Source: Rotaria sordida
Lineage: Eukaryota > Rotifera > Eurotatoria > Philodinida > Philodinidae
Assembly (NCBI GenBank): GCA_905250125.1
Contig: CAJNOL010001021.1
Span: 21,640 to 85,639 of the forward strand
Direction: 5' to 3'
DNA: 64,000 nucleotides
Shown here: piece by piece, positions 1-12,880 of the stretch
How the letters are laid out: each line of letters begins with the position of its first letter
Numbering within the stretch: position 1 is the first letter of the stretch
Made by a program: the position numbers and the translations under genes
The notes under the pieces: generated by a model
What the model was told of the DNA's origin: nothing
Seen by the model: only the letters and a program-made list of their open reading frames with translations
Databases searched by the model: none

Positions 1-1554
1 TCTGTTTTATTTAATAGAGGAGACTAGTAAGTTTCTATTCTTAAGGACCAAGTTTGTTGACAGTGTAAAAAGACAATAGTTGTGGTTACAATACAAATAT
101 CGGACTGTTTTTGGATGGCTGAAACAATATACTGTGGTTTTTATTCGATATTTACTTGAGTATCAATCGATATAATGCTCTTCAGATCTTTGATTGTTGT
201 TTTGTAATCATTTGTGTCGACATACTACAAATCAATTGAATAATTAGTGGATTTATTGAAACATAATCGTTTTTGACTCTTCGAAAACTATGACAACCAT
301 AAAAATGAGTACCTTAGACCGTTTCATAAGTCATATTGTTATTTAAATTAGCTCTCTTGCTTTCACACCCTCAAGAATACATTAGAACGAGTATTTATAA
401 ATTCTTGAAAATTGATTTTAATGATTTGAAGTCTCTAATAACGATTGAAATTCTAATAGATATCGAAAATACTTAATTTTTGTTTTGTAATCACAAGTAC
501 TATCTTTTTGCACTGTTTATTAACTTAATATTCTAGAATAAAAATTGACTAGTCTTCTCCATGAAATAAAACAGGAGGTTTGGATTAATCTTGATTAGTA
601 GTGGAGTTATATGCATTTATTAAGTGATACTTACGTTTGGCATACGTAGGTATCACTTATCATTTTCAATGAAATCAATATGTAATTTAATAGTTTTTTA
701 ATATGAAAAAAAAAATTGTTTCCATTTAATTTCAATAGATGTCACTCTATTTCATTTAATGATATACATAGTATAAGAAGAATAGACGAAGAATTATGAA
801 AAATCTTTTTTGTGTTTATTATAAGTGCTCAAGAGAACTTATTTTTAGAAAGACAATGTCTATTATTAGAATTGAGAGAATATTCATGTAAATAAAACTT
901 CGTTTGACTCGTTATTTTATTTATTTTAATAGAGCAATATGGGATACTATTAGATACGAAGATCGTCTAAAAATAACAGAATTCTCGCATTTGTGCTGCA
1001 AACCAAATTTTTTACTTCTACTTTTGACAAAAGTAGAAATTAGCGTCCATGTTATCTTAGAATTGAAATATGTTTCTCATCATAATTATGTCACAACAGA
1101 ACTAATGAACTCTTTCATAACGAGTGGCACTAATTTCATCATTCTATACCAAAAAAGAATTAATCAACCATGCTCAAATATTTCCATATGAAATTAATGG
1201 TCGTCCTCTGTGCAAAAATGCGGGCATAATATGAAAATGAATATTCCACATTTAACAGCTGCTTTTTGTACCGATCTAAACATAATCCTTTCATGCAAAT
1301 TTTCATTTATTATAACATCATATTTGAGATATTTAAGAGTTAAATGATCATGAAGTCATTATTCTGTAACTGTCTCTGAAATGCATCATAATATGAAATT
1401 TAGTATCTTCAATAAATAGTTTTAAACAGATAATAGTGTATTGGAATAAATCGTTAAGAAACGATAAAAATTATTCACCGATCGTGTGCTTTGACAATGA
1501 CAAAATTTAAAGTAAAAAAGAAAAACCAAATTTAGTTAAAACCATTTGCTTATA
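1..1554. other. AT-rich non-coding sequence
   Basis: No coding pattern seen on either strand. The one ORF over 90 codons (904-1191, plus) begins at a non-ATG codon and resembles no family known to me. No RNA gene or clear repeat was recognised. Confidence 0.5.
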
Positions 1555-2609
1555 ACGTAAAGAAAGTTAGCAGCGGATTCGAGTATTTCATGCTGATATT
1601 CGCTTTTAGACTTGGACTGGCTATAACATTAGTTGGGCTGGATGCAGAATTAAATTCTCTATCGAATAGTGATATTTTCAAGATGGATCATCGGGCAAAA
1701 AATGGAGTTTTGTCCCCAAATGCTGGTTTTTGCTCAGCCTATCATACCAGTATATCTTACTGATATTGGGTCTAAGAGTTGGGCTGCCCCTAAAAGTGGT
1801 TGCGCTGAATATAGAATTAAATTCTCTATCGCGAATGGTAGTATTTTCAAGGGGAGTCATCGAGCAAAAAAAAGAAAGAGTCAGGATCAGGTGAAGGCAT
1901 GTGGATAGAGGCGTAAGGCGTGCGGCTGAGCCGTCGCCGCCGCCGATTTTTTCGAAAAAAATCCGGCCGTCGCCGCTGATGGCAGAAAAAATTTTAAGAT
2001 TTCTCAGCCGTCGCCGCTGATGCTCAAACATTTCAGCCGCGCCGCCGCCGTTAGGATAAAAAATTATCGGAAAGTCGAGCCGCCGCCGCTGTAATATAAA
2101 TATATATACTTGGTTTTTAAATATTTTGAGCGCTCAGGATAAGTTTCTAGGGTTCTTCTAGTCTAGTTTCTTCTGGGAACGTTCCCTATTATCAATTGTG
2201 CCATTTTCATTCCAAGATTTCTCGAAAATAAGACATTTTTTGAAAAAATTGTGAAAAACTTCCAGCCGCCGCCGCCGACAGTCGGAAAAAAATAGGAATT
2301 TTTGAGTCGTCGCCGTCGGTTGCCTAAGAGTTTTTTAACAGCCGCCGCCGAGGACCAAAAAAAATTGAAAGCTTTCAGCAGCCGCCGCTGATCAAGGCAT
2401 CGGCTTCCACCTCTACATGTGAATAAGACCGTCAAACCTTCACCTTCATTCATTTTTTTGTCCAATGACCGCTTTGAAAATACCACCATTCGATAGAGAA
2501 TTTAATTCTGCATCCAGTCCAATCAATTTTATAGTCAGCCGAAGTTCCAAAGCGAATATCAGCATGAAATGCTCGAATTCGCTGCTAACTTTCTTTATGT
2601 TTGCTTATA
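1545..2609. mobile_element. Fold-back/MULE-type non-autonomous element with 10-bp target duplication
   Basis: The element proper is 1555-2599 (1,045 bp). Its ends are long inverted repeats: roughly 1555-1683 reads as the reverse complement of roughly 2476-2599 with scattered mismatches, starting ACGTAAAGAAAG on the left and CATAAAGAAAG when the right end is reversed. Both sides carry a perfect 10-bp direct repeat, TTTGCTTATA, at 1545-1554 and 2600-2609, which is the expected signature of a target-site duplication. Duplications of 9-11 bp are typical of Mutator-like (MULE) elements, so I infer a MULE-derived fold-back element. The interior (about 1915-2400) is rich in GCC/GCCGCT triplets, very unlike the AT-rich surroundings. 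It has no transposase ORF. The ORFs in it on both strands look like by-products of the triplet repeats. Confidence 0.85.
1921..2400. repeat. GCC/GCT-rich imperfect triplet array inside the fold-back element
   Basis: Clusters of CAGCCGCCGCCG-like sequence recur at about 1927, 1970, 2008, 2035, 2083, 2263, 2340 and 2380, separated by A-rich spacers. This GC-rich block in an AT-rich genome lies wholly between the inverted ends of the element and probably moves with it. Confidence 0.7.
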
Positions 2610-2689
2610 TATCCAGAATTACGTGTACAGAAGATCTTTGACATAGTAAAACAATGAAATGACATCTAGATTATCTTAGGAAAAATCTT

Positions 2690-2825
2690 GGTAAAGAAAA
2701 TATCCTTCGGGTCTGTTGGGCCAGACTGAGCAAAACGTGAATCGGGCCCGACGGACCTACACAATATCTCGGTCACTTTGGGCCGCGTCGGGCTGCGAAA
2801 AATTGGCTCATTTCGAGCCCTACCA
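2690..2825. repeat. GC-rich decayed repeat fragment
   Basis: A short, relatively GC-rich stretch with repeated GGGCC/GGGC words (GGGCCAGACTG, ATCGGGCCCGACGGAC, TTGGGCCGCGTCGGGC). No ORF or defined ends. Probably a fragment of a mobile element; the identity is unknown. Confidence 0.35.
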
Positions 2826-3079
2826 TTTAGGATAAAATTGTTTGTTTCATTAGCTCATCCAAACAAATCTATCAACTTGTGTTGTGAGCCTAAAACAACT
2901 TATCTTTAGCTATTGATTACATATAATGAAACTATTTCTTCCAAAAGGAAGATCCATAAGATAGGTAAAGAAAAAGACATGAATTGATTTGTGAATAGCC
3001 GTAATTTAGTGGTTTTATATCATCAAGCACAATATGTCTATTGGACCAATATCCATGTACGATTTTAGTGTAGACTTTT

Positions 3080-3457
3080 TAGAGTTCGATGGTTCCAAAA
3101 AAAACTGGAACCAAGAACCGAATTGGAACTGTACAGACATAGATAAATGAAAAAACGTAAAACCTATTTGAGAAATCTTAATTCTTTAAGTTTTTAGATT
3201 AAAAATTCTAGTAGATATGTGGAATATTGTTTTATCTGAGTAATAAAGTGTGAGCCGCCTATAATGGGAACAATTCATGAGTTAAGATTTCGCAAAATTA
3301 GTTTCAAAATTTCCGCATATATCTTGTGATTTAGCGGTTCTGGTTTCACATGATTTTTTTGAAAACCTAACTGGAACCGTTTTCTTTTTCATTTTCATTA
3401 TCTCGAACCGGAACCGCATTCCCGGTTCCAGGTAATTTTAGCAACCGCAGAACTCTA
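3080..3457. mobile_element. MITE with ~50-bp inverted ends rich in GGAACC
   Basis: The left end begins TAGAGTTCGATGGTTCC. The right end, reversed, begins TAGAGTTCTGCGGTTGC. Imperfect inversion continues for about 50 bp through repeated TGGAACC/GAACCG words. The element is about 378 bp with no coding capacity. No convincing target-site duplication was found, so the superfamily is open; the TAGAG... start would suit a hAT-like MITE. Confidence 0.65.
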
Positions 3458-4020
3458 CTTTCGGTATAGATAGCCTTTTCCTAATTTCGATTTTGATCAA
3501 CTTCAAGTTATAAACTAAATCCTTTTCTGTTTCTTATTCTCTGGTATTTTCTTTTTTTTTCTATATTTCCTTTGTTTACAGTTATGCTTTATAATGTCAA
3601 TGTGATTTTACTATTAATAATGTTCTTTCTACTTATTATTGACACTTGACTTTTCTCTGTCCATATGTTTAATTATCATTATAGCACTATATATATGCTT
3701 TTTCCTTTTACTGTCACACGGACGAAATTCGTGCATGACAACGAAGCGTGATGATACATCGCACAGTACATTTCTTAAAATAAAGTAATATTTAGATATA
3801 GATATAAAGAGATATTGTCAATTGTCAGTGTTCATTCATATATAGGAGAAAAAAGAAAGAAAGAGAAACAATGCCATTTTTTCATTTGTTCATTCGTTGT
3901 GAATTGTGTTTATAGAAAAATGCTTCATTGTTTTCATTGGTGATGAATGAGGACACGGTCAATCAAATAGAGAAAATGAGCATATATATATTCATATTTA
4001 TAAACGAAAAGAATAGATAA

Positions 4021-6181
4021 ATGAAAATAAATATGGAACATTCATCGGTTGAATTAAATGATTTACCTGATGAGATTCTTATGGTTATTTTGAAAAAATT
4101 GTGCAATGTCGAAGTATTGTACTCTCTAAAGGTGTTAACAAACGACTCAATGCAGTTGCACATGATTCAATTTTTACAAATCGCTTAACGTTAATGAGAC
4201 GTGTCTCAGATCATCGCACCAATCCATTACCTGATGCAATACTTGATCGATTTTGTTTACAAATCTTACCTGAAATTCATCATAAAATCAAATGGCTTAA
4301 TCTTGAATCATCAAGTATGGAACGTATTCTTCATGCTACAAATTATCCGAATTTATACGGACTTGGTTTATATGATATTGAGATAAAAATAGCTCTGTCT
4401 CTCTTTATTGGTAACGATATTTTCTTCAACTCTTTCAATAATTAGTTAATGAAAAATATGTACAAAAATCAAAATGATTTTGAATATCTAAGTTATACGA
4501 ATAGATTTCGATCATTATATATCTTTTTTTTTAATAAAATCTTTCTCAACTATACTGATACAAACTGATGAACATAAATTCGAAGAAAATTAGTAGTAGA
4601 AAAACAATACAACGAATCTCTTATAATTAAAGTAATATTTGAATAAAATTTTTAAGTGTCTTTAATTGAAATTTTAAACAATGATTCTGAAAGAAGATAG
4701 TGTAGAATAAAATAAATGACTGAAATAAAATACCACATCGATGATACAATATAATTTATTAAAGACTTTCCAAGGAAAAAAAGATCACATAGATACATTA
4801 GAAAATTGTTAAAAAGAAAAAATAGATAGATTAATTGATTTTATGATCAATATAAAATCGAATAAACATGTGTTTCATTGACTTTCTATTTTTTTATTTA
4901 GACGAATCTTTCTTGACTTCTATAGATAAAAACCAAATCTTAGCGCTTGTAATCAATCGTACTACATATGGAAAAGTAACTTCAGAAGATATGAATTCGC
5001 GAATCTTAGCACATATCTTTACTACGTTCTCCAATTTACAATATTTAAATTTTTGTGCATCTTCAATTGTGCATTGCGGATTATCATTTATCGATCCATA
5101 TCCGAGTATTAACTCTTCAATTCTCTTAGAATTGCATATCCGTTTAATGTCGTTCTCCGGCTGTCTTTATATACTTGATGGACGTTTCAATAAACTTCAC
5201 ACACTTCATCTTGATGTTACGAACATTTTTGCTTCGGATTTTAGAAACAATAATCAGGTAAATTATTTTGGTTAATATTTAATTCTTTCGAACAAATTCA
5301 CTATATAATTTTTATAGGAAAAATTACCTATACCTAATATAAGATGTTTTTCATTATACTGTCAAGACATAATAAATGTTTATGATGAATTAATTGTACC
5401 ATATCTACAACGAATGTCGAATTTAGAAAAACTCACTTTGAATCTTGCTACTTTTGTCAAAAATAGATTTATTGATGGAAATGAATTGAATCAGAATATT
5501 GTTAGTTATATGCCGCGATTAAAGATATTTGAATTTTATATTTGCTCAAACCATTATCGTCCTAAACAAATTTATCTACCGTCAAAAGAATATATTCAAC
5601 ATACGTTCAGAGATTTTAAAAATGATCAAGTTTCTTCTTATATTGATTATTTTCAAGAAAAAGAATTTAGTTTATGTCATATCTATTCATATCCTTACAA
5701 CTTAAAATATGACTATACTATAACAAATAATTTTCCAGGTGGATTATTTAAATATGTTCAGGAAGTATCACTATATGATGAACGTTCTTTTGAACATGAA
5801 TTTTTTCTTCGAATTCAAAAATCATTTCCATTTATTAAAATAGTGTCTATAAAAAATTCTAAACCACAAAATAACAAATTATGCAGAGAATCAAAGAATG
5901 ACAATCAAGATTTTTCGATCATTAAATATCCCTATATTATTAATCTTACACTTTATGATGCTCATGATGATTATATTGAAGAATTTCTAGTTGATACGAA
6001 TATATGTTTACCGGATAATTCTATTTCTGTTCATATTAACATTGATTATGAGCAACTGGAAAGAGTGACACACAATTTTACAAGAGATTCAACACGAATC
6101 AATTCTGCAAAACTGGATTCCTTATGTCTCAATGGTCGTCGACTTCCTGAATATGCAAAAGACTATTTTCCACATGTATAA
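4021..6181 (+). pseudogene. F-box protein gene (bdelloid-type) with a frameshift in the F-box
   Basis: Three exons: 4021-4410, 4902-5257 and 5318-6181. Both introns have GT...AG ends (491 and 60 bp) and joining phases agree (phase 1, then phase 0). The N-terminus contains an F-box core (LNDLPDEILMVILKKL, about residues 11-26), which normally binds Skp1 in an SCF ubiquitin ligase. The remainder is a leucine-rich substrate-side region with family-typical strings such as KIKWLNLESSSMERIL and HTFRDFKNDQ. At about 4124-4131 one base is missing: the frame reading YSLK runs to a stop near 4186, while GVNKRLNAVAHDSIF continues in another frame. Otherwise the ORF is clean to the stop at 6179-6181. It could be a young pseudogene or a one-base assembly error. 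The protein family is recognised from memory of Rotaria F-box genes. Confidence 0.75.
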
Positions 6182-8421
6182 ATATTGATTATTGTCAATG
6201 CTTTTGTAAAATAAATTGGTTTATGTAGAATAAAACTATTAAAATAAATAAAATTTATTTTATGTTTGATTGAAAAGAAGCACATCTATGGATAGTACTC
6301 GACCTCTTTTATACAGGCATATAGACAAAGTAAATTAATGTTGTGTAGGTTTAATATATGACTCAAAACAAAAGGTGTAGCCAGACTTTTGACCCGCACT
6401 GTATATGGAATTAATATTATTATCTATACCATCCTTCTTTTATAACTAGAATATTTGCTCGATTTTAACCATGAAAACTAGTGTTTGTATCTACCGTCCT
6501 TTTATGTAAATTTAAGCGACTTGAAACAATTATATTTTGTATTTTGTACTTTTTTCTTCTTACATGCTTTTGTTTTGTCTCATGCTTATCAAATTTGTAA
6601 TGCAGAACCCTAGTAAATGCTAAAAATGAATAAACAAACAGTAAACGTGTCAGTGAAATTAAAAACTTCACATCCCTTTATACAAACAAGTACATTTCAA
6701 ATTACTTCGACAACAAGATTGATAGCTGAAAGGTAACAGTAGAGATTAACATGCTGATTTGTCTTTCGTTTAGATTTAAGAGATATAGGTCGATCTGTTC
6801 TCGATTGATTTGCCCATTTTAAGATGGCTTTGAAAAAGGTCAGTAAATGCTCAATAATCATTATTAATTTTCATCTTAGAAGAGCTTTCTCTCAAATACT
6901 TTATTGAATGTGAATGTTCTTATCTCGTTCTGAATAGTTTATGTAACTTTAAACACCAATAAAAAAACAAATATTCATAATTGAAACCGCCAATTTCACA
7001 TTTGATTCAGTTTTTCTTTCTGTGATGAAGTTTTCATATCATTTCTAAAATGATGCAGCGCTTGCGGCTTCTTGTTTTGCTTTTTCATATTCGTCCATCA
7101 CCCTCACCACACTCCAATTCCAACAGGCGCTCCAATTCAACTCTTTTATTTTCAATAACAAGTATTGTTATATTTCGTTTGTTTTAGACAAGAAAATGCC
7201 TATGGAATAGTTAACGTGTATATTTAAAAATTGAAAATAGACAAAGAACAAGAAAAAAAAATTAATAGCAAAAAAGAAAAAGAAAATAAATATTTATTGC
7301 GAAGACTAGGCCGATTCGGTTTAATGTATATCCATATATGTCAAACTTGAATTCAACTTTCAAGTTTGACACTACTGAAAATATAAGAATACTGACTTTT
7401 TGAATTTCACACTACAGCTAATCAATGTTTTCTATATGGTTTTTTATTCATGTCTTTTCCAAAGGCATATGGAAACAAGAAGAGAATCAAATTTAAAAAA
7501 AAAATATAATATTAGGACTCCTTTATTAGGCTTACAAGGGAAGGCAACCAACTGATCAATCGCTTTTGAGTCAAGACTATGTGCGTCATGCAGTTCCTAA
7601 TGAGGTATGAATACTCTGAAAGAAGTTCGGCTATTAGCTTATTGGTGCCGAGACAGTTCATTTTTACGGAGTATTGTAACAGAATACCGTGGTCCCTTGA
7701 GGAACACCAAAAAACACTGAGTTTGAAATCTCGACTTGACATTTGCGTAAAGACAGATCTTAACGAGAATAGGTTATTGTGAAAAGTTCATATCTTTTGA
7801 TTTAGTTCTATCCTGAAAAACGAACATCAAATTATGCCCGTGTATGTATATGAGGGAGGTAAAAGACATGCTTTTATCATAGCTGTATCTTAGTATGGAA
7901 ACAACGAAAATATCTGGAAGTTGAAACAATAAATTATTCTCGTTTAAGGTCTATCTCAGTTCAATGTTTCAAGTCGAAATTCTAAAATCAATTTTCTTGC
8001 TATTCTTAAGGAGAAGCATATATATCGTCTTTTTTTATTGAATAGTACTGTGCAAGCCAAACTAGTCGAATATCACATATCTCCTAGCTATTTATTATCT
8101 TATTTTATCTTTTTACTTTCTTCTTTTTTATAATTCGCATTGGTAAATGTGAGTTGTCACTACTCATATTAACATGTGTTCGTCTGCTGATTTGTTTTTG
8201 CTGTGTTTGTAGAAAAGAAGTGATAAAAGTATAATGTTGATACTAATCTTCTTTATTTTTGTCAAAGTTTTTCATGAAGTGCATAGAAAAAAAACTAGGG
8301 TGACATGTGGACAACTGCACAAAAAAAACCTAAAAAGAAAGAGAAAAAAACCTGTTTCAAACACGCAATATTCAGATAGATAAGAACATATTCATATTGT
8401 CATTCATAACGTTTTTATCCT
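6182..8421. other. Intergenic sequence, no gene recognised
   Basis: AT-rich spacer. Overlapping ORFs on opposite strands at 7512-7742 and 7579-7782 are each other's shadows and match no family known to me. No RNA gene or defined repeat ends recognised. Confidence 0.5.
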
Positions 8422-11400
8422 TTAACGTTGACGAACTGAACCAGCACGAAGTGTTGATGTTGCTCGTACTGTTGTAGTAGCTTCTCGTAATTCACGCTAG
8501 AGAATTAAAACAAAAAAAAAATCTTTAATTATATTTTTTAATAAAAAAAAAAGACTAACTTACAGCTGGAGAAGTACGACTAGCACTAACAGATGATCGA
8601 TTTTTGGCACGTAATTTACCAAGTTGATTTTCAGCTAAATCAGCACGTTCAGCTGAGTCTTCTGCAAAAATAAAGACATTTTCGATTGTTTTTTCTTGTT
8701 TTTTTTTTTCATTAATTAACTCACCAAGTTCTGTTTGAACTTTACGAAATTTAGTTAAACTAATTGCAGCAATTTCCTCTAAAAAAAAAAAAAGAAAAGT
8801 TTAAAAAAAAATAATCGTTGTAAAAATATCTATTTATCAGCTTCTTCAACTTGACGTTTGTAAACTTTAATCTTTGATTGTAATTTTTCAATAAGATCTT
8901 GTAAACGTAATTGATTTTGACGATCTTCTTCTGTTTGAAATGCAAGTTCTTTCAAACGACGATAATTTTTACGTAATTCTTTCAATGTTTCCTGATGACG
9001 ATGTTGTTCTAATTCATTTTCATTCTCTAATTCATGTATCTAATATATTAAAAACAAAAAAAACGAAAAATTGAATTTTATTTTTATTTTTGTTCTTTTA
9101 AAAAACTTCTTACACGTTGTTCAAGTTTAGCAATAACACATTTTCCACCTTTAAGTGAATTAGCTTCAGCTTCATCAAGATGCGTTTGAAGATCTTTAAC
9201 CTGTTGTTCAAGACCTTTACGTAATCGTTCAACTTGTAAAGCATGATCTTGTTCTTGACGTTATTTTTCAACAAGACGTCAAGCATGAGCACTTGCTTTC
9301 TTAGCATGTTCTTCATTATTTTTAAGTTCACTAACAGCTTCATCTAAATCAGCTTGCATAGCAGCAATAGTTGATTCAAGTTGTCGTCGTTGTGAAAATA
9401 AATTCGCATTTTGTGTATTTATATCACTAATACGATCAACTGCATCATGTAATTCATTTTCAGCTGCTTTACGTGCACATTCAGCTTGTTTTAAAGCTGT
9501 AGGTAATTCTTCAAGTTCACCATTTATAAGATTAGCACGACGTTCAGCTACAGCAGCTGGTTCACGTGCTTTATCACGTTGTCTTTGTTCTTCTTCAATT
9601 TGTGTTTGTAATTCAGTAATATTTTGTTGAATTCTTTTTAATGTTTTTTGTAAATCAGCATTTGTACGATTTGCATGATCAAGTGCAACTTCAAGATCAT
9701 TAATATCTGATTGAAGTTTCTTTTTCTAGAAAAAAACAAAATATTTTAAATTATCATTTTTGTTTTAGTTCTTTTGTTTTGTACTTGTTTAAGTGCTTAA
9801 GCTTTTGAACGTGTTTCAACTTCTAAACTTGCTTGCATTGATTCAATTGCACGTTGATGATTACGTCTTGTATTTTCAAATTCTTCTTCTTTTTCTTCAA
9901 GTCTTCGATCAATTTCTTGACGAACTGTATTTAATTCCATTTGAGCTCAAAGAACTTTAGCTTCTTCTTGTTCAAGTGTTGCTTGAGCATCTTCTAATGC
10001 AGCTTGTAATTCTTCTTTTTCTAATTCAGCACGTTTACGAGATTTTTCTAATTCATGAACTGATTTTCCACCTTCACTTAATTGATCAATAAGATCCTTA
10101 AAAAACACAAAAAAAACAAATGATTTGTTTTTCTTATATAAAGAAGAATAAATATAAAAAACAAACGTTTAATTTCATGAGGTAAATTTCTATTTTCTTT
10201 TCTAAGTGCTTGAATTTGTTCATGTGATTCTTCATATTGTGTTTTAAGTTAAAATAATTCTGTTGAAAAATATGTTGTTTCTTCTTTTTGTGACGTTTCA
10301 AGTTCAACGGTTATATCTTCAGATATTTGTTTCCATTGATTAATTAATTTATAAAATTGTTTTTGTTTTTTATCCATAGCCGATGGATGTTAATAAATAA
10401 TGATAAAAGAAAAAAAAAGAAAGAAATTATTTATTTGTTTTATATTAATTATATGTTAAACTTAGTAGCATTATCACGTTCAACATCAACCATAAGATCT
10501 TCAACATTACCTTGAAGACGAGGTTTAACTTTTTCTAATGCATTACATTTATTTAAAGCAGCTTCAACTTGTTCTTCACCTTCGGTTAATTTAGCAGCTA
10601 ATTTTCATTTACCTTCTTCAAATTCTTCACCACGATCTATTCTTAAATGAATATTAAATTTTTTAATAATAAACTAAAATTTTTAAATTGGTGAAATTTT
10701 AACCTTGAGATTGAAAATGTGCTCTCCATTGTTGTACTTTAGCATTAAGTTTAGTAACTTGTCTTTGAAGTTCAATTTTAGCTTCTTGTTCTTCATCAAG
10801 TTGTTCTCGTGCTTGTTCAAGATCACTAGTTAAATAACGTATGTTGAGAATCTAAATAAATATTAGGAGAAATATTTCACATTTATTCTCAATTGTAAAA
10901 GTATAAATCTTCGAATGAATATAATCATTTTTCTATTCGATTTGTCTTATATTTAGATCTGAGTAAAAGCATGACTCGTGACATCGACAGACGACTGATG
11001 AAATATATAGTTATGATTTTTGATGATCTATCACTTGTTCAACTTCTTCTCGGTCAAAGATGAAAGCTGAGTGATTAATTTGTTTGGCACATACATTCAA
11101 GGTATTGTGTTCAAAACTCTATGCAACTTAGACATAGAATGATGCTAACCAAGCACTGCCGGCTGTTTCTCCCGGATAATCAGTTCAATAGCATACTGAT
11201 TACTTTGTGACATATGCCAGTCATTCTAATTAGTATATGATTAGTCATTGTGTGCGAGTAGGTCAAGTAATTGGGTGGAAGAACTCTGAATGAGGTCAGC
11301 CTTCTCTCCAGAACTATAGATAGATTTAGGGTATTTTCTTCTTCGCTTAAAGATGAAACTGATACCAATATCTCTCGTTCTCTGTCCTTTGCATACACGC

Positions 11401-12750
11401 ATAAATAACTTAATTCATGTATTTTTTATCAATTATTTGTGACTAATAGAGTCTATCGTGTTCTGTTTCTCTGTCATGATAATAAAAGTTAATATCTGTG
11501 ATAATAGTTACTAACTGAACCTTTGCCACGTAATTCATCATCTAATGTTCGTTTAGCTTCATCAAGTTGTTGTTGTAATGCTGTTTTAGCTTTATTTAAA
11601 GTTCCAATTTGACGTTCAAATTCTTCAATTTGTCTAGTTAAATCTGAATTTTCACTTGATAATTTTGTTTTACTATGATTTAAATCAGTTATTTGTTTAA
11701 CATGATCTTCAATTTTAGTTTGAATACGATTTAATTGTTGTTCAAGTTGTTTTGAAAGTTTTTCAGCAGCTGCTTCACCTTTTTGTAGATGTTCAATTTG
11801 TGTACGTAAATCATCTAATTCAGATTTAACTGTTTGTTTTTCTTTTTCTAATTGATTTTTTAATTTTTGCAATTAATCAATTTGTTCACCCATTTCTTAA
11901 AAAAAAAAATAAATTTACCATTAACAGCATCTTGATGTTTTTTTTCGTAATTGTGCAGCTGTAGCTTCATGTTAAAGATTAGCTTCTTCTAAATCTCGAC
12001 GAAGTTTTTGTAATTCAGATTCACGTTTTTTATTCATTTCAAATTGTGATGATGTTGCACCATCAGCTTCTTCTAAATAATCATTAATTTCATCAATTTC
12101 TCTTGCTAAATCAGCTCGTTGTTGTCTTTCATTTTCTATTTCTTCTTCTAATTCTTCAATACGAGCTTGTAATTCTTTGATTTTTTTCCTAAACTTGTTA
12201 CTTGTCCTTGTTCATCTTCAAGACGTCCACCCATTTGTTGAATTTCTTGATCTTTACGTTTAATATTTTCTTCTAATTCACCTTTGGATTTTTCTACTTC
12301 TTCTAAATTACTTTGTAATGCTTTTAAATCAGTTTCAAGTTTTCGTTTTGATTTATCTAAATCAGCACGAGCTTTTTTTTTCGCGTTCTAAATTATCTTC
12401 TAATTCATCAAGTATTTGTTCAAATTTAGCTTTAAGTTTATTTAAATGATTAACTTCATCTTCTTCACCTTGTAATTGTTCAGTTGTTTTAGAATTTTGT
12501 TCTTCAAGACGTTTACGTTCACGTGTTAATTTAGCTATTGTTTCATCTTTATGAGCAATTTCATCTTGTAATGTATGAATTTGATTATCACGTGTTTTAC
12601 ATTCATTTTCAGATTTTTGTAAACTTAAACGCATATCATCAATATCTTTTTTTAAACATCAATATCATGTTCAAGTTTCTTTTTCTTATTATTTAATTCT
12701 TGTGCACTTTCTTCTAAATCTTTAACTTGTTGTTCAAGATCAGCTTTTTA
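8422..12750 (-). pseudogene. Muscle-type myosin heavy chain rod (tail) pseudogene, 5' truncated
   Basis: Translated on the minus strand, the region gives the coiled-coil rod of a class II myosin heavy chain in correct order, from the early S2 segment (about 12750) to the C-terminal tailpiece (stop at 8422-8424). Landmarks are DETIAKLTRERKRLEEQ, DLTRQIEEFERQIGTLNKAK, STELF..LKTQYEESHEQI and EIAAISLTKFRKVQ. The motor domain is absent: the 5' side ends at a repeat insertion and the N gap. I count eight in-frame stops (tta/tca on the plus strand at 9261, 9279, 9797, 9947, 10249, 10605, 11873 and 11972). There are also four single-base frameshifts in or near homopolymers (about 11940, 12185, 12375 and 12655). 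One donor has changed (GCTG|ATAAAT at 8837). Some short introns remain recognisable, plus one of ~650 bp (about 10855-11510). It is dead as read but still closely family-like, so inactivation looks fairly recent. Confidence 0.9.
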
Positions 12751-12880
12751 TGTACTCAAAAAGTTCATAGACTCTAGAATTGGTCAGTGTGCCCGTCCGG
12801 CCGTTTACACGAGAACTTTTGAAAGGAGAGTCCAATCGTGATGAAATTTTCTACACAGTTTAGTCTCAATAATATCTCGG
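12751..12880 (+). mobile_element. 5' end of the ~770-bp repeat family, cut by the assembly gap
   Basis: TGTACTCAAAAAGTTCATAG followed by the CGTCCGGCCGTTTACACG and GGAGAGTCCAATCGTGATG blocks match the starts of the copies at 21436, 22200 and 43387. The match stops at the N run. The myosin reading frame ends exactly where this begins, so the repeat either inserted in the myosin gene or marks a scaffold misjoin at a repeat. Confidence 0.85.

Noticed and set aside
1678..2489. Arg-rich ORFs in the GCC-rich fold-back interior
   Set aside because: They follow the triplet repeats and have no start, homology or conservation argument.
11180..11398. 72-codon minus-strand ORF within the myosin region
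   Set aside because: It lies inside the ~650-bp intron-like insert (about 10855-11510) and is not coiled-coil.
10855..11510. Mobile-element insertion in the myosin copy
   Set aside because: The ends match donor (GTTAGT) and acceptor (TTATTTAG) with frame kept on joining, so an ordinary long intron is the simpler reading; no inverted ends or duplication were found.
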